A DNA stretch of 64,000 bases from Tetrastigma voinierianum. Lineage: Eukaryota; Streptophyta; Magnoliopsida; Vitales; Vitaceae. This document shows, one piece after another, positions 45,732 through 57,329 of this stretch. Positions within the stretch are counted from its first letter, which is position 1. Each line of letters starts with the position of its first letter. A program made the translations under genes and the position numbers. The notes under the pieces were generated by a model. The model saw only the letters and a list, made by a program, of their open reading frames with translations. It was not told the origin of the DNA and ran no database searches. The stretch is from assembly GCA_016808115.1 (NCBI GenBank), contig JAEQBH010000128.1:1984001-2048000 (forward strand), in the 5' to 3' direction.

Positions 45732-47240
45732 TGTGTCTAGGGTCGAACACGGGATGGGTTTTCATCCTAGGAATGATTTGTGCGGCGTGAAAAAGTAAGG
45801 CTTTCTGTTTGATTTTTCGATTTGTTTCAAAACAGTGTGAGTAGTTTGAAAATCAATAACTATAAAGACCTAAAGTGATGTGTGAAAATGTAACTTGAAG
45901 ATTTAGGTCACTAATCTGATAAATATAGGCAAAATAGTGTCCTCGGTTTATCTCGTATTATGACAAGCAACCTATAGTCCAAGCCATAATCGATCTCTTG
46001 TTTAACTAGCAAACCTAACTCCTAGAATCACCTTATTTGAGTCAACACAGAAATATGCATCTATAGTTCCTTTTAGTTTGAAACCCCAACATTCAACATC
46101 ATTTCAGCGGGGCTCGTAAAGACCATCTAAAAACCACAAGCAGTATCTAGCAATAAGATACACCGTGATCCTAGCAAAGCATGGTAAGTATCACAAATTA
46201 ATGATTACTAGCCGATATTCAACCTTAGTTTGAGAAGATGGGAGCCTATAACATAAAAAGACTCGTAGCATTCAACACATGAGGACAACCTGTAACTCCG
46301 CCCCACAAACTAAGCTTAGCTTCCTTCCTCTTCAAAGAAAAGAGCTTAGCTAAGCATCTTCTTGGGAGTTGTCATCCTAAGAGGTGTTCGCAAAATTTAG
46401 AAAATGAGAGAAACAGGAGAGAGAAGATAGAAAAGCTAACTGAAGCTGCGAGATATTTACATGAAATAAAAATTGTGCCAAAAATATTTCTCTCCAATTT
46501 CTTCTCTTCTTGTTACAAAAACTATGGGGGTTTATATAGGCCACCCATTTATGTGAAACTACAATAAAGCCTAACGTTTTGGCTAAAATAAAGGACAAGG
46601 AAGTAATACACCAAAATGAAGTCGGTTTACTAATTACAAAAGGATGACAAGGCGCATACCTCGCTAGGCACAAAAAATTTTGCTAGGTAGCGAATCACCA
46701 AGAGATATTAACTAAAATTTCGTTAGCTAATAAATTTCGCTAGCTTAGCAAAATTTTTAGTGATAGCTTAAACCGATTTTTTCGCTAGAAACGCTGTAGA
46801 GCAAAATCCTCTGGGTTTTACCCAGCTTGTATCATTACTTTCAGCAGGATTAAGTAAATTTTCGCTATGATTGCGAAAAATTTTCGCAATCCCAAATAAA
46901 TTCTCGCACCCTTTAGCGAAATTCCCCCCGAATTGTCGGGACCACCGGCCCATCGCCCTGCTCAACTTAATATCACTTTGCCTTCATTCTTTCTTTGATT
47001 TTGGTATGTTCGATGGTCACAAATGGGTTCACCTTCATGGTTTAGCATAAGCAGTGTCCCATATTGAACTCTCAAGGTACGCAAAAACCCGCAAAAACAA
47101 CCAAAATAACTCCTAAACGGCATACGATACTAAGAACAATCTAACACTTCAATTGGTATAATTGATTACGATTAGTGCGCAAAAAGCACTCAAACCCATT
47201 CGAAATAGGGTCCAAAATAGCACTTTGGGCACTAATCACA
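45732..47240 (-). mobile_element. 3' LTR of the Athila-like element
   Basis: About 1509 bp, bounded by TGTGTCTAGGGTCG on the left and CACTAATCACA on the right in plus orientation, so it opens TGTGATTAGTGCC on the minus strand. It matches 53680-55181. A polypurine tract (CGGTTGGGGG on the minus strand, at about 47241-47250) sits directly against it, which fixes orientation. TTTCGCTAGC and GCGAAATT words are repeated in the middle. Confidence 0.82.
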
Positions 47241-48539
47241 CCCCCAACCGAAATGTTGCTAGTCCCCTTAGCAATGCAAAAACTAAAAGGAGATGTATGC
47301 GCGATTTTCAAAAGCTTATTATTCAAAAGGTGTATATACAAATAAATATTATCTTTGTTCCAGCAATTCATACCAAGTTTGAAACCCATACGAAAGAATG
47401 GGGCAACCATTCAAGAACAATTTCAGGTCAATATTGGTTCCATGACTTTTAATCAATTTCACCAAAGTCTAATGGTCTTTATGTAACCGCATCGAAAGCC
47501 ACAAATTTGCATAAAAATTGTTCTCCCCAACCTAGCACCGATGGTCTTTGGCTGTTGAACAACCTAGATAAGTGATAGTTACGCATCGCCGTTTTTAAAC
47601 TACATTGTAGGGTGCAATGCTCAAAACCCGATTTCACCTGCAAGTCCGTAACGGGGTCCAACCGATGACTCCCAATCCGTTCAAGGCTTAGTGCATCAAG
47701 CCAAAAGGATCAATGACCACAAACTCTACAAAGCCAATTCCCACTCGAATGACTTCGAAAATCACACCTATAAATCGTTAAACTCTAATTTTATCCACCA
47801 TAGAATCACACCAACCCGATGACCCCAACCAATGGTTACTTAGTGGCATCTAGCTTCAAAGGCTTCGCCATACACCTCTGACCGTGTTCCTGGTTTCAAG
47901 GCAAAGTGTCACGATTTTATTTTTCTTTTTCTTCTTTTCTTTTCTTTTTCTTTTGCTTTTTCTTTCTTTTCTTTTTTTTTGCTTTTTCTTTTTCTTTTTT
48001 TTTTTTGGAAGACTACATTGGTCTTCATATGTGCAACACAAACCTATCACGGGCTTTCTGCCAACATGCTCTAAGGTCGGCGCAAAGGAGCGGAAGCAAC
48101 CTAATTTGACAGCCTATTGAAACAATTTAGTGTAAAGGTAATTTGGGTTTAAGATAAATGTTCAAGTTAGTTGGAACTTCAACCGACCAAAAATTATATC
48201 AAACATGGAATTCGGTTTAACATAAAGGTGACAAATGTACTTCAAATGCCATTTAAAGGTAATTCAAATGTCCAATTGAAGCAATTCAATTGTTCAATTA
48301 GCCAAATTTAATTGTTCAATTGAAGAAACAAATATTAATATGGTGAAGGCAACAAAATGATGATATAAAAGTCTGTAGATAGCAGGCATACCGAATAGCT
48401 TCTTTGACAGAGCTAAATGGCTAGTACATTGAATACCAAAGCTAAACATACAAAAATATCACCGCTACTATGGCTAATACATGAACCTAATCAAAAATTA
48501 GTAGGTAGCTGATAAAGCTGGTAACTATACAAAATCATG
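47241..48539 (-). other. 3' untranslated part of the Athila-like element
   Basis: Between the polypurine tract and the GC-rich block. No domain seen. It contains a long T/C-rich tract at 47918-48006 that yields low-complexity frames on both strands, and a series of CAATTGTTCAATT words at 48280-48325. Confidence 0.5.
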
Positions 48540-50460
48540 GGGAAGAAACCCAACCAATTCCCACCGGCTTTTTTGTGGTGGTGGTGGGTCTCGTGATCGC
48601 TGCCACGCGCCAACACATCCAATGATGCAGATGTCGCCGCCAGGGTTCCTCTGATCCGAACGAGAAGCATGTGTGAGTCATAATCAGCCGCAGCGATGGT
48701 GAGTGACACTGAGTCAACCTTCCATCCCGGCTGCCCGAGTAGTAGCCGCCAATGAGCAAATAGCATCCATCACTCCAGCTATCTCTCGAAGCCGGGCGTG
48801 GAACATACTCGTGTGAATGAAGCCGAGTGTGATGGGCCGTGTATTCGCGCGCCGTGGATGTGGTATGGAGGAGAGATGGAGGGGATATTCGCGAGCCGAC
48901 CAGATTCTCGCTCGGGTGGGCATATCGTTTTGTGGGAGTCTCGGCCACCTGATCCCAGACTCCTCCGGTCCCGCCTGGAGTGAGGGAAAGACACTGCATG
49001 GGTCATCACTTTCGCCTGGGCTGACGTGACTGAGAGGGCACTGGACGCCAATCCCGCCTCCGGAATCCCAAATGCCCAGAACCTGGCGCGCAGTAGTCTC
49101 TAAGATCGCCAGCCGAAGACTCGGCTCGATCCAAACCTTCCCGGACCTCTCGAGTAAATGCATCAAGGAGGTCATCACCAACTCGGGAGGGCTGAACCCA
49201 ACATCCCTCCCAGATCCCGTAAAGAGCCTCCGACGGTTCTTCTCGCCGCACATACGTCGCAGCTTTAATAGATCGTCCCACAATGGTCAATCAGCAACAT
49301 CCGAGGCTGAGCGCTCGAAAAGTAATCGTCCAAATTGCAGGTTCGCCGCGATCGAATCCATCTTCGCGACTCAGTCGGGTGGCCCACCCTATAACCTTCA
49401 GACGTACGGCGGTATACGCAGCCTTAAAGCTCGCTGATATGACGGCTTTCTCCCCGGAAAGTACCGCTTATCATCATCGAGCAGAGAACCGGGCTCACGG
49501 ACCATCCGCTCCTCGAGATGTCATCATCAGTGATAAACCGCACGATCACCTCGGTACACACGCCGGGTCAGCGGCTACCGAGAATAATCCTCGATCAACC
49601 TCATAGAATCCCTAAACTGGATCAGCTCCACACTGGACGCCGTAGGAATGACTCATGAAAACTCGAATGTAGTGCAAGATCTCCTGAATGGTTCCCCATT
49701 TCAACAACGGCCTCCCGATCCTCGGAGGCAGTGTGACAACCGAGGCGGCGATGCAGCCTCCGCACCGATGTGGATCAGATGGCTGAGGCCTGGAGGAAGA
49801 TGACTCGGCCTGGGTCTCGATGAACTGGGGCCCGCTTTGAGGGTCGGCCTCCTTTAATCCTCCTCTCGAGGCACAGCGATAGCCTTGTCCCATCCGTGTC
49901 TCGGTATCGACGAAATCCCCTCAGGCTCTCGCACGCTCTGGGACCGGGTGATGGTATCGAGCCGTGACCTAGTCAGCCTTCTCGCCGGTGTAATTAATCG
50001 ACCGCAAGGGCATGGACCCACCTCGAGCACGAAACTGAGGTACCATGTAAAATTCCAAATAAAACATCGGAAAGAGATTCTGGCTCACCGAATCTTAACT
50101 AAGCACCGTAAGGTGGGGCAGCGAGTCACCGATCAAAAATGTCGCTCTATAATCGCGGTAGCAAAGAACAGTGGTGGGGAACGGCTATAAAGTTCGGGTA
50201 GCAACCGCCGTGGAAACCGTGGCTTGAGCGCGCGAAGCCTGGTGAAGGATCGGGCCAAAATCGACCGCCGCGCGGTAAGGTCGCCGAACCAGGGCACTGG
50301 CGCAACAACCGCTTCGTGAGAGCCAGCGGATGGCTCAAAGGCTACCGCTGGCGCGGGCGTTCGCTACGGCTCGTAGGCACGTGATGCCATGGCTCCGGGC
50401 GGTGGGCGGGGTGGACTGGCGGGCAAGAGAGGCGGAGAAGCTAGAGGGTCGTAGTCATAT
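48540..50460 (-). other. Unassigned GC-rich block with longer than average frames
   Basis: The base composition jumps from AT-rich flanks to clearly GC-rich for about 1.9 kb. The minus strand has overlapping frames of 189 codons (48714-49283) and 154 codons (48535-48999). The plus strand has 121 codons (49072-49437) and 101 codons (49885-50190), plus a Gly/Arg-rich MAPGGGRGGLAGKRGG at 50388. I recognise no domain in any frame. It occupies the place where pol of the Athila-like element should be. It may be captured host DNA, a diverged gag/pol, or another nested element. High G+C alone makes open frames more likely, so coding status is unproven. Confidence 0.35.
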
Positions 50461-51085
50461 TGGAGGGGAATATGAAATGACTAAATGAACAAACCCCCTC
50501 CCTTTTTATGTAAACGAGAGTCGAAGAGCCCATTTCAGACCATTTTTTTCTAGTATAGCTAATTTGGAAACTGCTTCACACTTAAAGACATTCAAATATG
50601 TTTCGCCTTTAATAATAATATATAAAAATAAGAGATTATTATAATAAATATTATTATATGATACTATAGTTAAAAATTTAATATAAAAGTAATTATAAGA
50701 TATAATAAAATTATTAAAAGGACAATCGCTAATTTTAGGAAATTTTCAAAAATAATCAAAATTATTAAAATTAACCAAATTAAAACAAACTAAATCAAAA
50801 TTGTTGAACTGCAATTGCTTTTGAAACACCGAACCGCTCACATCGTACTTATCAAGGGGAGGGTCAAGGAGAATGATCTCCCAACCCGCGTAGCAGTGGG
50901 TCCGCCGCCTCCTTGCTGTCGACTTTTCATCGTGACTCGTCCTCACCGATGGATCGGCCCGTCACCGTCACAAACGCGTCACGTAGGGAACCAAAAATCT
51001 CTTCACCTCGCTCGACTCTATTCTTCGCGTAAATTCCCGACACTAAGCTTTCCCGCGATATCGACCATTTGAAACAACTTCATCG
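50461..51085. other. Mixed spacer beside the GC-rich block
   Basis: An AT-rich core (50560-50800) full of AATTATTAAAA words is followed by 250 bp of GC-richer sequence (50810-51060) open on the plus strand for 85 codons with no known domain. The sharp composition change suggests a nested piece with its own boundary. Confidence 0.4.
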
Positions 51086-51089
51086 TAAT

Positions 51090-51545
51090 TGATTCTTCAT
51101 TTGCCAGCGGGGCCAGTTCGTTGTTCAGATGGAATATGTTCAACCTCCAAGGTCATGTTACCAAAGGCAAGTTGTATGGACTCCATTCCACTGATGATCG
51201 GGTGATCGGGTCGCGGGCCGTAATGTCTTCCTAAGATATCGGCAACATGATTGGGTTCATTTGTACTGGCTCAGTATCAAGCACTACAAAATCTACTGGG
51301 TAGTAGAATTTGCCCATTTTCACTACAGACATCCTCAACTATCCCTTGGGATTTTTACTCACATCTACTCCGCCAATGATAAGGTGATGTCGTAGGTTTA
51401 AGTTCACCCAAACCTAACTGCTGCACACGTATCATTCCAGTAGGTCTCTCACACCGGCTCCTAAACCAAGCAATGACTTGTCATGCACCCCAGCACCAAT
51501 ATTGATCAAATCAGGCATCCCCGGGACTGTATTTGACTGGATTCT
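51090..51545 (-). pseudogene. Protease region of the Athila-like element
   Basis: Reading the minus strand from 51530, the translation gives INIGAGVHDKSLLGLG (cf. the DLGAS...MPLSI..LGLGE region). Near 51330-51260 it gives KMGKFYYPVDFVVLDTEPVQ, the hallmark strand of Athila/Tat proteases, followed by NPIMLPI. At about 51170-51120 it gives LPLVT and LNIFHL (cf. SFGNMTLELNIFN). The frame changes at least three times. The catalytic aspartate triad is damaged. Confidence 0.75.
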
Positions 51546-51559
51546 TACTTTGGATTATG

Positions 51560-53300
51560 GCACTGACTTGTTCAATAAGAAATGCCTTTTTCTCAATGCC
51601 TAATCCTCTTGATCAGGCAAAGATCTTTCAAAATTTTGCATAGGCAGGACTTGTTTGATTATGTCCTAAAAGAGGTATGTTACCCTTCATTCCATTTAGG
51701 GACTTCTAAGATACCTCGCCGTGATGTCTTTCGCCTAAGTGCTGTGTCTGAGGTGGTATCGTATTTCCTCGAGTCCTCCCTTTAGAGAATTTGCCTTCGT
51801 AATGCAATTCTTCCTCCCCATTGATTCTTCAATTGTGCTTTTGGCATGGGCCATTCAACCCTTTTTTACAATTTCTTCAGTACTTATAGCCTTCACCTCA
51901 TCCATTCGAATTATCGATGATCCTACCTCATGGATTCTTCTTTGGTTCGCACTGATAAAGTGGAACCCTTCCTTTCTTGTACCTCCAAAGAACTTGTTGA
52001 TCTTGGTGATTGAACACCGTAGGTTAGATCAATTTTTGTCTGTGCTGGCTCTCTAGCCCATCTATTCTGTTCACTTTCTACAAGATGTAATCCTCAAAAT
52101 AGCTATAACATTGTCTTTTCTGCCTCTCCACAAAGTCAACCACACCAACTCATCTCCAAATTTTAAATGGCTTGTTCTAATGATGAGGATGGGTGGTGGT
52201 CAGGGTTGAAATTGGGAACCAAACTGTGGTTTGGCACCTGGAGGTACATAGGCAGGGAGTGGGCTTCCGTGAGTTGTTGTGGTGATTCCCTCCAATTAGA
52301 ATTGTGTGGTATTTCCATATGAGGCATTTGGGTTGTGGTGGCTTGTATCATCTCACGGTATTTCATTCGACATCAAATCCTTCACTCGTAGGGGCTTATA
52401 GACACCTGCTCATGATTTTACAGTGGGATTGGAAATTAGTGGATCGGGATCAGGCAGGATTTTCAGTCACCGTCGCACCGCGGGAGCCTTTTCCTTCAAG
52501 CTCCTCCACCTTCCAGCCAAGGTCGGGTAAATTCGGCTTTCTACTTTATGTCCTCTCGGCAGTTGTATAAATCTCTCCCCTGTGGTTGGCTGAGGGCCCT
52601 TATTGTCGACATTTCTCGTGGTTTGGTCATCCCAAATCTCTTAGAAGTTTCAGCCACGTAGTTTAAAAATCCATGGTCACAAGATGCTTACTTTAGGAAG
52701 TCTCCTCCACACATGCTGAGCTTCAAAAGCGCCTCATGGCAGAGCATATACCCACCATAGAAGTGGTTCACCAACATCCATGTATCAAACCCATGATAGG
52801 GCATGCACCGATGGTCTCCATAAATCTCTCCCAACACTGATAAACCTCTCAGTTCATCTGAGCCGCAAAGGTATACATTTCTGTTTTTCAAATTGTTTGT
52901 CTTATGAGCACCGAAGAACTCTTCAGAATTCGCCCCAAGTAAAATGTTCTAATTTCTAATGGTCTAGGCCTCAGTTGAGTTTAGCCAAATCGGCCTTGTC
53001 CTTAGTTAATGAAATGCTACCATAACCATGTCCATCATTCCTTCCTTAAAGGTGTAGTGCACTTCCTAAACCCTTTATATGTATGGATTTTCACTTTTCC
53101 ACACTCATGATGTGGGGAGAATGGTGAGGTCTCTGCTACATCTTCAAAGAGGAGATGTGTAAGGGCACTAACTCTGTGAGGGATGTGATCCCTCAAGTGG
53201 CCTAAGAGCAATGATTCATCAGGGTTCCCGGTCACTCCATGGTTCTTCAAAAAAGGATCCATATGGTATCTGCACACCACTTACCGCTTGGTCACTTGTG
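51560..53300 (-). pseudogene. gag of the Athila-like element
   Basis: Minus strand. An ATG near 53280 opens an N-terminal part (HMDPFLKNHGVTGNPDES). Near 52830-52690 the conserved core reads PYHGFDTWMLVNHFYGG, then LLKLSMCGGDFLK (family form LLETMCGGDFLSK). Downstream, at 52366-52160, is a Q/H/P-rich linker (QATTTQMPHMEIPHNSNW). Numerous shifts. The zinc-knuckle cysteines are not seen. Confidence 0.72.
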
Positions 53301-53679
53301 TACCGATTCTCTCTTCAGAAGCCACCAGGTCTCATCCCACTTGAGCATAAACACCTGTTACAAAATTAGAGGGCAAAATTGGAAGAAAACAAAACAAACT
53401 TGCAAAAGGTTAAGATTAGTTGAAAATAACACTAACCGATGATAAACAAATACAGTTACTCGTAGCGGATGAAACTTGCGCTACTACAACTGCCATAAAA
53501 GAGTTAGTATAATATCTTTACTTTGTGATGTTGATCACAAAGCACACTTCATCCAGTCATTATATTTACACCAACTCTTAATCATTATTTTGATTCCAAT
53601 ACCAAAGAGTTTGATTTAAGAATCAAATGGTACTGAGATTCTTGTTCTCCCATCATTGTAGTCGTCATCAAGAAGATAA

Positions 53680-55181
53680 TGGGTTCAGGGTCGAAACACG
53701 GGATGGTTTTCATCCAGGGAATGATTTGCACAAGTGTGAAAGGTAAGGCTTTTTATTTGATTTCTTGGATTTGTTTCAAAAACAAGTGTGAGTAGTTTGA
53801 AAACTGGTTTAATCAGAAGACTGAAAGGATGTGTGAAAAGGTAACTTTACATTTAGGTCACTAACTTGATACAAACAAAGGTCTTGAAGCTATCCTCTGA
53901 TATACGCTAACTTATAGTCCAAGCCATAACCTGGATCTTTTAGTTTGAATTAGCAAACCTAACCCTAGAATCAATTCCCTATTTGAGTCAAATTGTTAAA
54001 ATATGCATCTATAGCCCTTTAGTTTGAAAACCCTAATATTCCAACACTCATTTTCACAGTCAGAAATATCATCTTAAAAACCATGGTGCATTCAGCAATA
54101 AGTATACAACTGTGATCCTGTGCCATGAAAGTACTGTCAAATTAATGACACTAAATGATATCAATCCTGTTTATAAAGACGAAGCCATAAATACGCACTG
54201 TGAGCATTCAACACATGAGGACAACCCAGAACCGCCCACAACCAAAAGTAGCCTTCCTCTTCTTCAAAGACAAAGAGGTTGAGTCAAACATTCTCAGGTT
54301 TGTCAACCTCAAGAGGTGTCGCAGTCAAATGAGAGAACAGAGAGAGAAGAGAGAAAAGCAAACCCTAACTGAAGCTGCGAGATAAAAATTGTGCCAAAAT
54401 ATTTCTCTCCACTTCTTCTTCTTGTTACAAAAAACTATGGGGGTTTATGTATAGGCCACCCATTTATGAAACTACACAGTTTCAACATTTTGGCTAAAAT
54501 AAAGGACAAGGAAGTAATACACCAAAAAATGAAGTCGCTTTGGCATTAATTACGCGATTGACAAAGGCGCATAATTTCGTTGAAGGTACGTGTACCAGCT
54601 TAGGGGAATAAATTGACAAAGAGATAGCGAAATTTAAAATCGCCAGAATACTTGGCACTTATGACCAGCTTAAATTTCGCTAGCTTAGCCGGCCCTTTGT
54701 GTGATAGCGCGAAACTGGATTTCTTTTTTCGCTTTAGGAAATCTCCAGCTGGTAGAGCTTAAAATCTCGGGGTCTGAAGGAAACTTTACACTTGGTTAGA
54801 CGCAAATTTTCTATGATTATGAAATTTTCGCAATCCCAAATAAATTTTCAGCAATCAAGCAAATTCTGAGACCTGGCCGATCTTCACCGGCCCATCAAGT
54901 CCTAATCTAACTTTTAGAGCTCACTTGGTTTTCATTTTCTGATTTTAAAATGTTTGATATTTAGATGAAGGTTGTCTGAATCTTTCACTCATAAAGATAT
55001 GTTCTTATTGAACCTCGCGGTACTTGAAAACCTCGCAAACAACCAAAAATAACTCCCAAACCATGTTAGATACTAAGAAGAATCTGAACACTCACTGGCA
55101 TATTCGACAGGATTAGTGCCAAAAGCACTCAAACCTATCTGGAAATGTGGTCCAAAATAGCACCCTTTAGGCACTAATCAC
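53680..55181 (-). mobile_element. 5' LTR of the Athila-like element
   Basis: Counterpart of 45732-47240, opening at 55181 and ending CGACCCTGAACCCA at 53680 on the minus strand. The sequence beyond the end (TTATCTTCTTGATGACG) does not match initiator tRNA-Met, so the primer is unidentified. Many small differences from the 3' LTR. Confidence 0.82.
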
Positions 55182-55182
55182 G

Positions 55183-56630
55183 CGGCACAAGCAATAGAAG
55201 ACACTCCTACGAGGCCAAGGGGCGAAAAACGATCCTGACATTCTAAAAAGGGTACGAATTATTATGGTGTTCAGACAGTTCAATTCCAGACATACCGAGA
55301 ACGAAAACCACCAGCAAATGCCTGAAGTGTCAAGATATTTCCCGTGAATATCTCACTAAACTCACGTTGAGCACCTTTCGGGAGCCTCCAGGGACAAAGA
55401 ACGAAGAGGTCTCCCTTGTCATGTCCGAGTCGAGCTGGATGGACCCCATTTGACACTACTTAATAGAAGGACTACTGCCAAACGACCCAAAAGAGGAGCT
55501 CAAAGCCAGGGACGAGGGTCTATCGTATCTACTATTCATTGGGGGGCCCCTTTTATAAGAGAGGCTTTCACACCAACAAGTGCATTTGGCTAGGTATGAT
55601 CACTTACACACCAGGAAGCAACATAGTTACGCGTGTGGAATCACACCAGAGCCCGAAAGATCGTGAAAAGCCCACTAAGGATACTATCGGCCCACAATGT
55701 CGTGAGATCGCCATAAAACCAGCCTTCAGAAACAAAGCCTGAGAGCACCGCCAAAATCTCACCATCCACACCAATTCGCCAGTGCCCATGGCCTTTTCGG
55801 GGCCAGTTGGGGCCAGACATCGGGACCTCTACCCTCGCTGGTGCGCCAATGCAAGCCATCTGTAGGCAGTGGATTATTTTTACCAAATGGGTCGGAGCTG
55901 CTTCCTCGCTACCATCACTGAACAAAAGGCATCAACTGCTGCCATAATATGCGTCTGGCATCCCGAGGCCCTAGTGGTCTCGATAATGTTAACCCCCGAC
56001 AATCCTAAGTTCAGGGATTTTTGCGCCGAGCTCGGAATCAAGAATTACTACTTGTCCCCAAAACATCCACAATCCAATTTGACAAAATAGTCACCCATTA
56101 GAACTCCCTAAAGCGGTATTGAAGATCGTTGGAAGATCTAAAAGGCTGTTCGGGCAGAGTACCTCCCCGGTGTTAGGGCATGACAGAACCACACGTCAGC
56201 AACTCCAGAACCCCATTTGCTCTAGCCTTTGGCAATCAGGCTGGTAGCCTTGTCGACCGATTTAAAATCTCGGCGATTGAATCTCGCAAGCGTGAACACA
56301 TGCACCAAGAGGTCGCCTAACTTAGACCTCTAGGATGAAAAAGTATGATCAGGCCCAAACGACGTAAGACTACCAAAGAAGACATTTAAGGTACTTCACA
56401 CTCCAAAAGGTCAAACCTGTGAGTTACAAGCCACACCAGTTCTGGAAAAGTTTCACACCTGGGAAACCAACACATGGAAAACTAAGGCTCAACCGGAAGG
56501 CCCCTTTATATCGCATCTCACAGAAAGGGATTCCAACTACGAACTCAGACTTGGCAAGGCAATTTCTACCATTCTTGGAATGCCAGAGCACCTCAAGCGC
56601 TTATCAATAGACCCTTATTTGTAATCTTAA
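55183..56630 (+). pseudogene. Integrase of the Tat-like element (resumed)
   Basis: In order: a linker EGLLPNDPKEELKAR near 55460-55510, FYKRGFHTN near 55550, and an H2C2-like part scrambled at 55560-55780. Then come SPWPFRGQLG-like residues, VDYFYQM (cf. VDYFTKW) and LATITEQKA near 55870-55930. NPKFRDFCAELGIKNYYLSP and KHPQSN at 56000-56080 give the D-x-x-E core region. LEDLKG, TPFALAFGNQAG near 56210 and a C-terminal GKVSHLGNQ region follow near 56440. The frame ends near 56630. This gives the catalytic integrase core and its tail, all with breaks. Confidence 0.85.
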
Positions 56631-56779
56631 TAAAGTATCAACGCTTTAAGATAATAGTCTCTGTGGTAAGTTCACATGATTGTTTTTATTTAATATCCCA
56701 TGGATAAAAAAAGGCAGACAGCTTCTACGTTGCCATCCTTTCATCTTTGAAATGAACAAGCATGCGCTCTCAAAAAAAA

Positions 56780-56910
56780 ATCTCAGTATAAAGAAAGAAT
56801 AGAAAGAGAAGAAGAGAGGAGTGAGAAACTAGAAGGAAAAGTATAAGGAAAAGGAGAAAGATAAAGAGAAAGAGAAAGAAGAGAAGGAAGAAGAGGAGAA
56901 AATGGAAAGC
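56780..56910 (+). repeat. Purine-rich tract (GA-rich)
   Basis: About 130 bases are almost entirely A and G, made of AGAAAGAGAAGAAG-type words. It lies just downstream of the Tat integrase. It is longer than a normal polypurine tract and is not followed by an LTR. Confidence 0.7.
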
Positions 56911-57329
56911 CGGTACTTAAAAGTTCTTCTTTATACATCGCTTTCTCAATGCAGCATTCCCTAGCACGGTTTTATTATCGGACGTAATAGGAATGAATAT
57001 AACTCATAAAGAGACACTAGGAAACATAAAATTCTTATGGGTGAGGCTATTTAAACCAACGCCATCCTGTGGATCTCTGCCAGGACCTCCTGCGAATATG
57101 GCTAAGCCTTCTCTCACGCTTCGTCACGCAGTATTCCGCGACGCTTTAAAAAGGGAAGAAGGCCCAAAAGCATGAGTCTTATTGCAGAGCCCTAACTTCG
57201 GTAAAGAGGCTGAGCACTCTTAAAAACGCACGCCGGTTCAAATTTCATAAGCCGCTCCAATTTCCATAACCAGCATTAAAGACGCCGTGATTCTTCGAAG
57301 TGGAAGTGAAATCGGCCGCCGCACCAAAG

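Larger units (their letters stand above)
45732..55181 (-). mobile_element. Athila-like Ty3/Gypsy element nested in the Tat-like element
   Basis: Two direct LTRs of about 1.5 kb enclose a 6.4-kb interior on the minus strand. Gag and protease remnants lie at 51090-53300, next to the 5' LTR. RT, RNase H and integrase are not recognisable, and in their place lies the GC-rich block at 48540-50460. Tat RNase H stops at its left edge and Tat integrase starts at its right edge, so it inserted into the Tat element. No convincing 5-bp target duplication is seen (ATAGC on the left, GCGGC on the right). Clade assignment rests on gag and protease phrases and is tentative. Confidence 0.7.

Noticed and set aside
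47884..48120. Phe-rich frames of 78 and 67 codons, and a Lys-rich frame on the other strand
   Set aside because: They come from a T/C-rich low-complexity tract.
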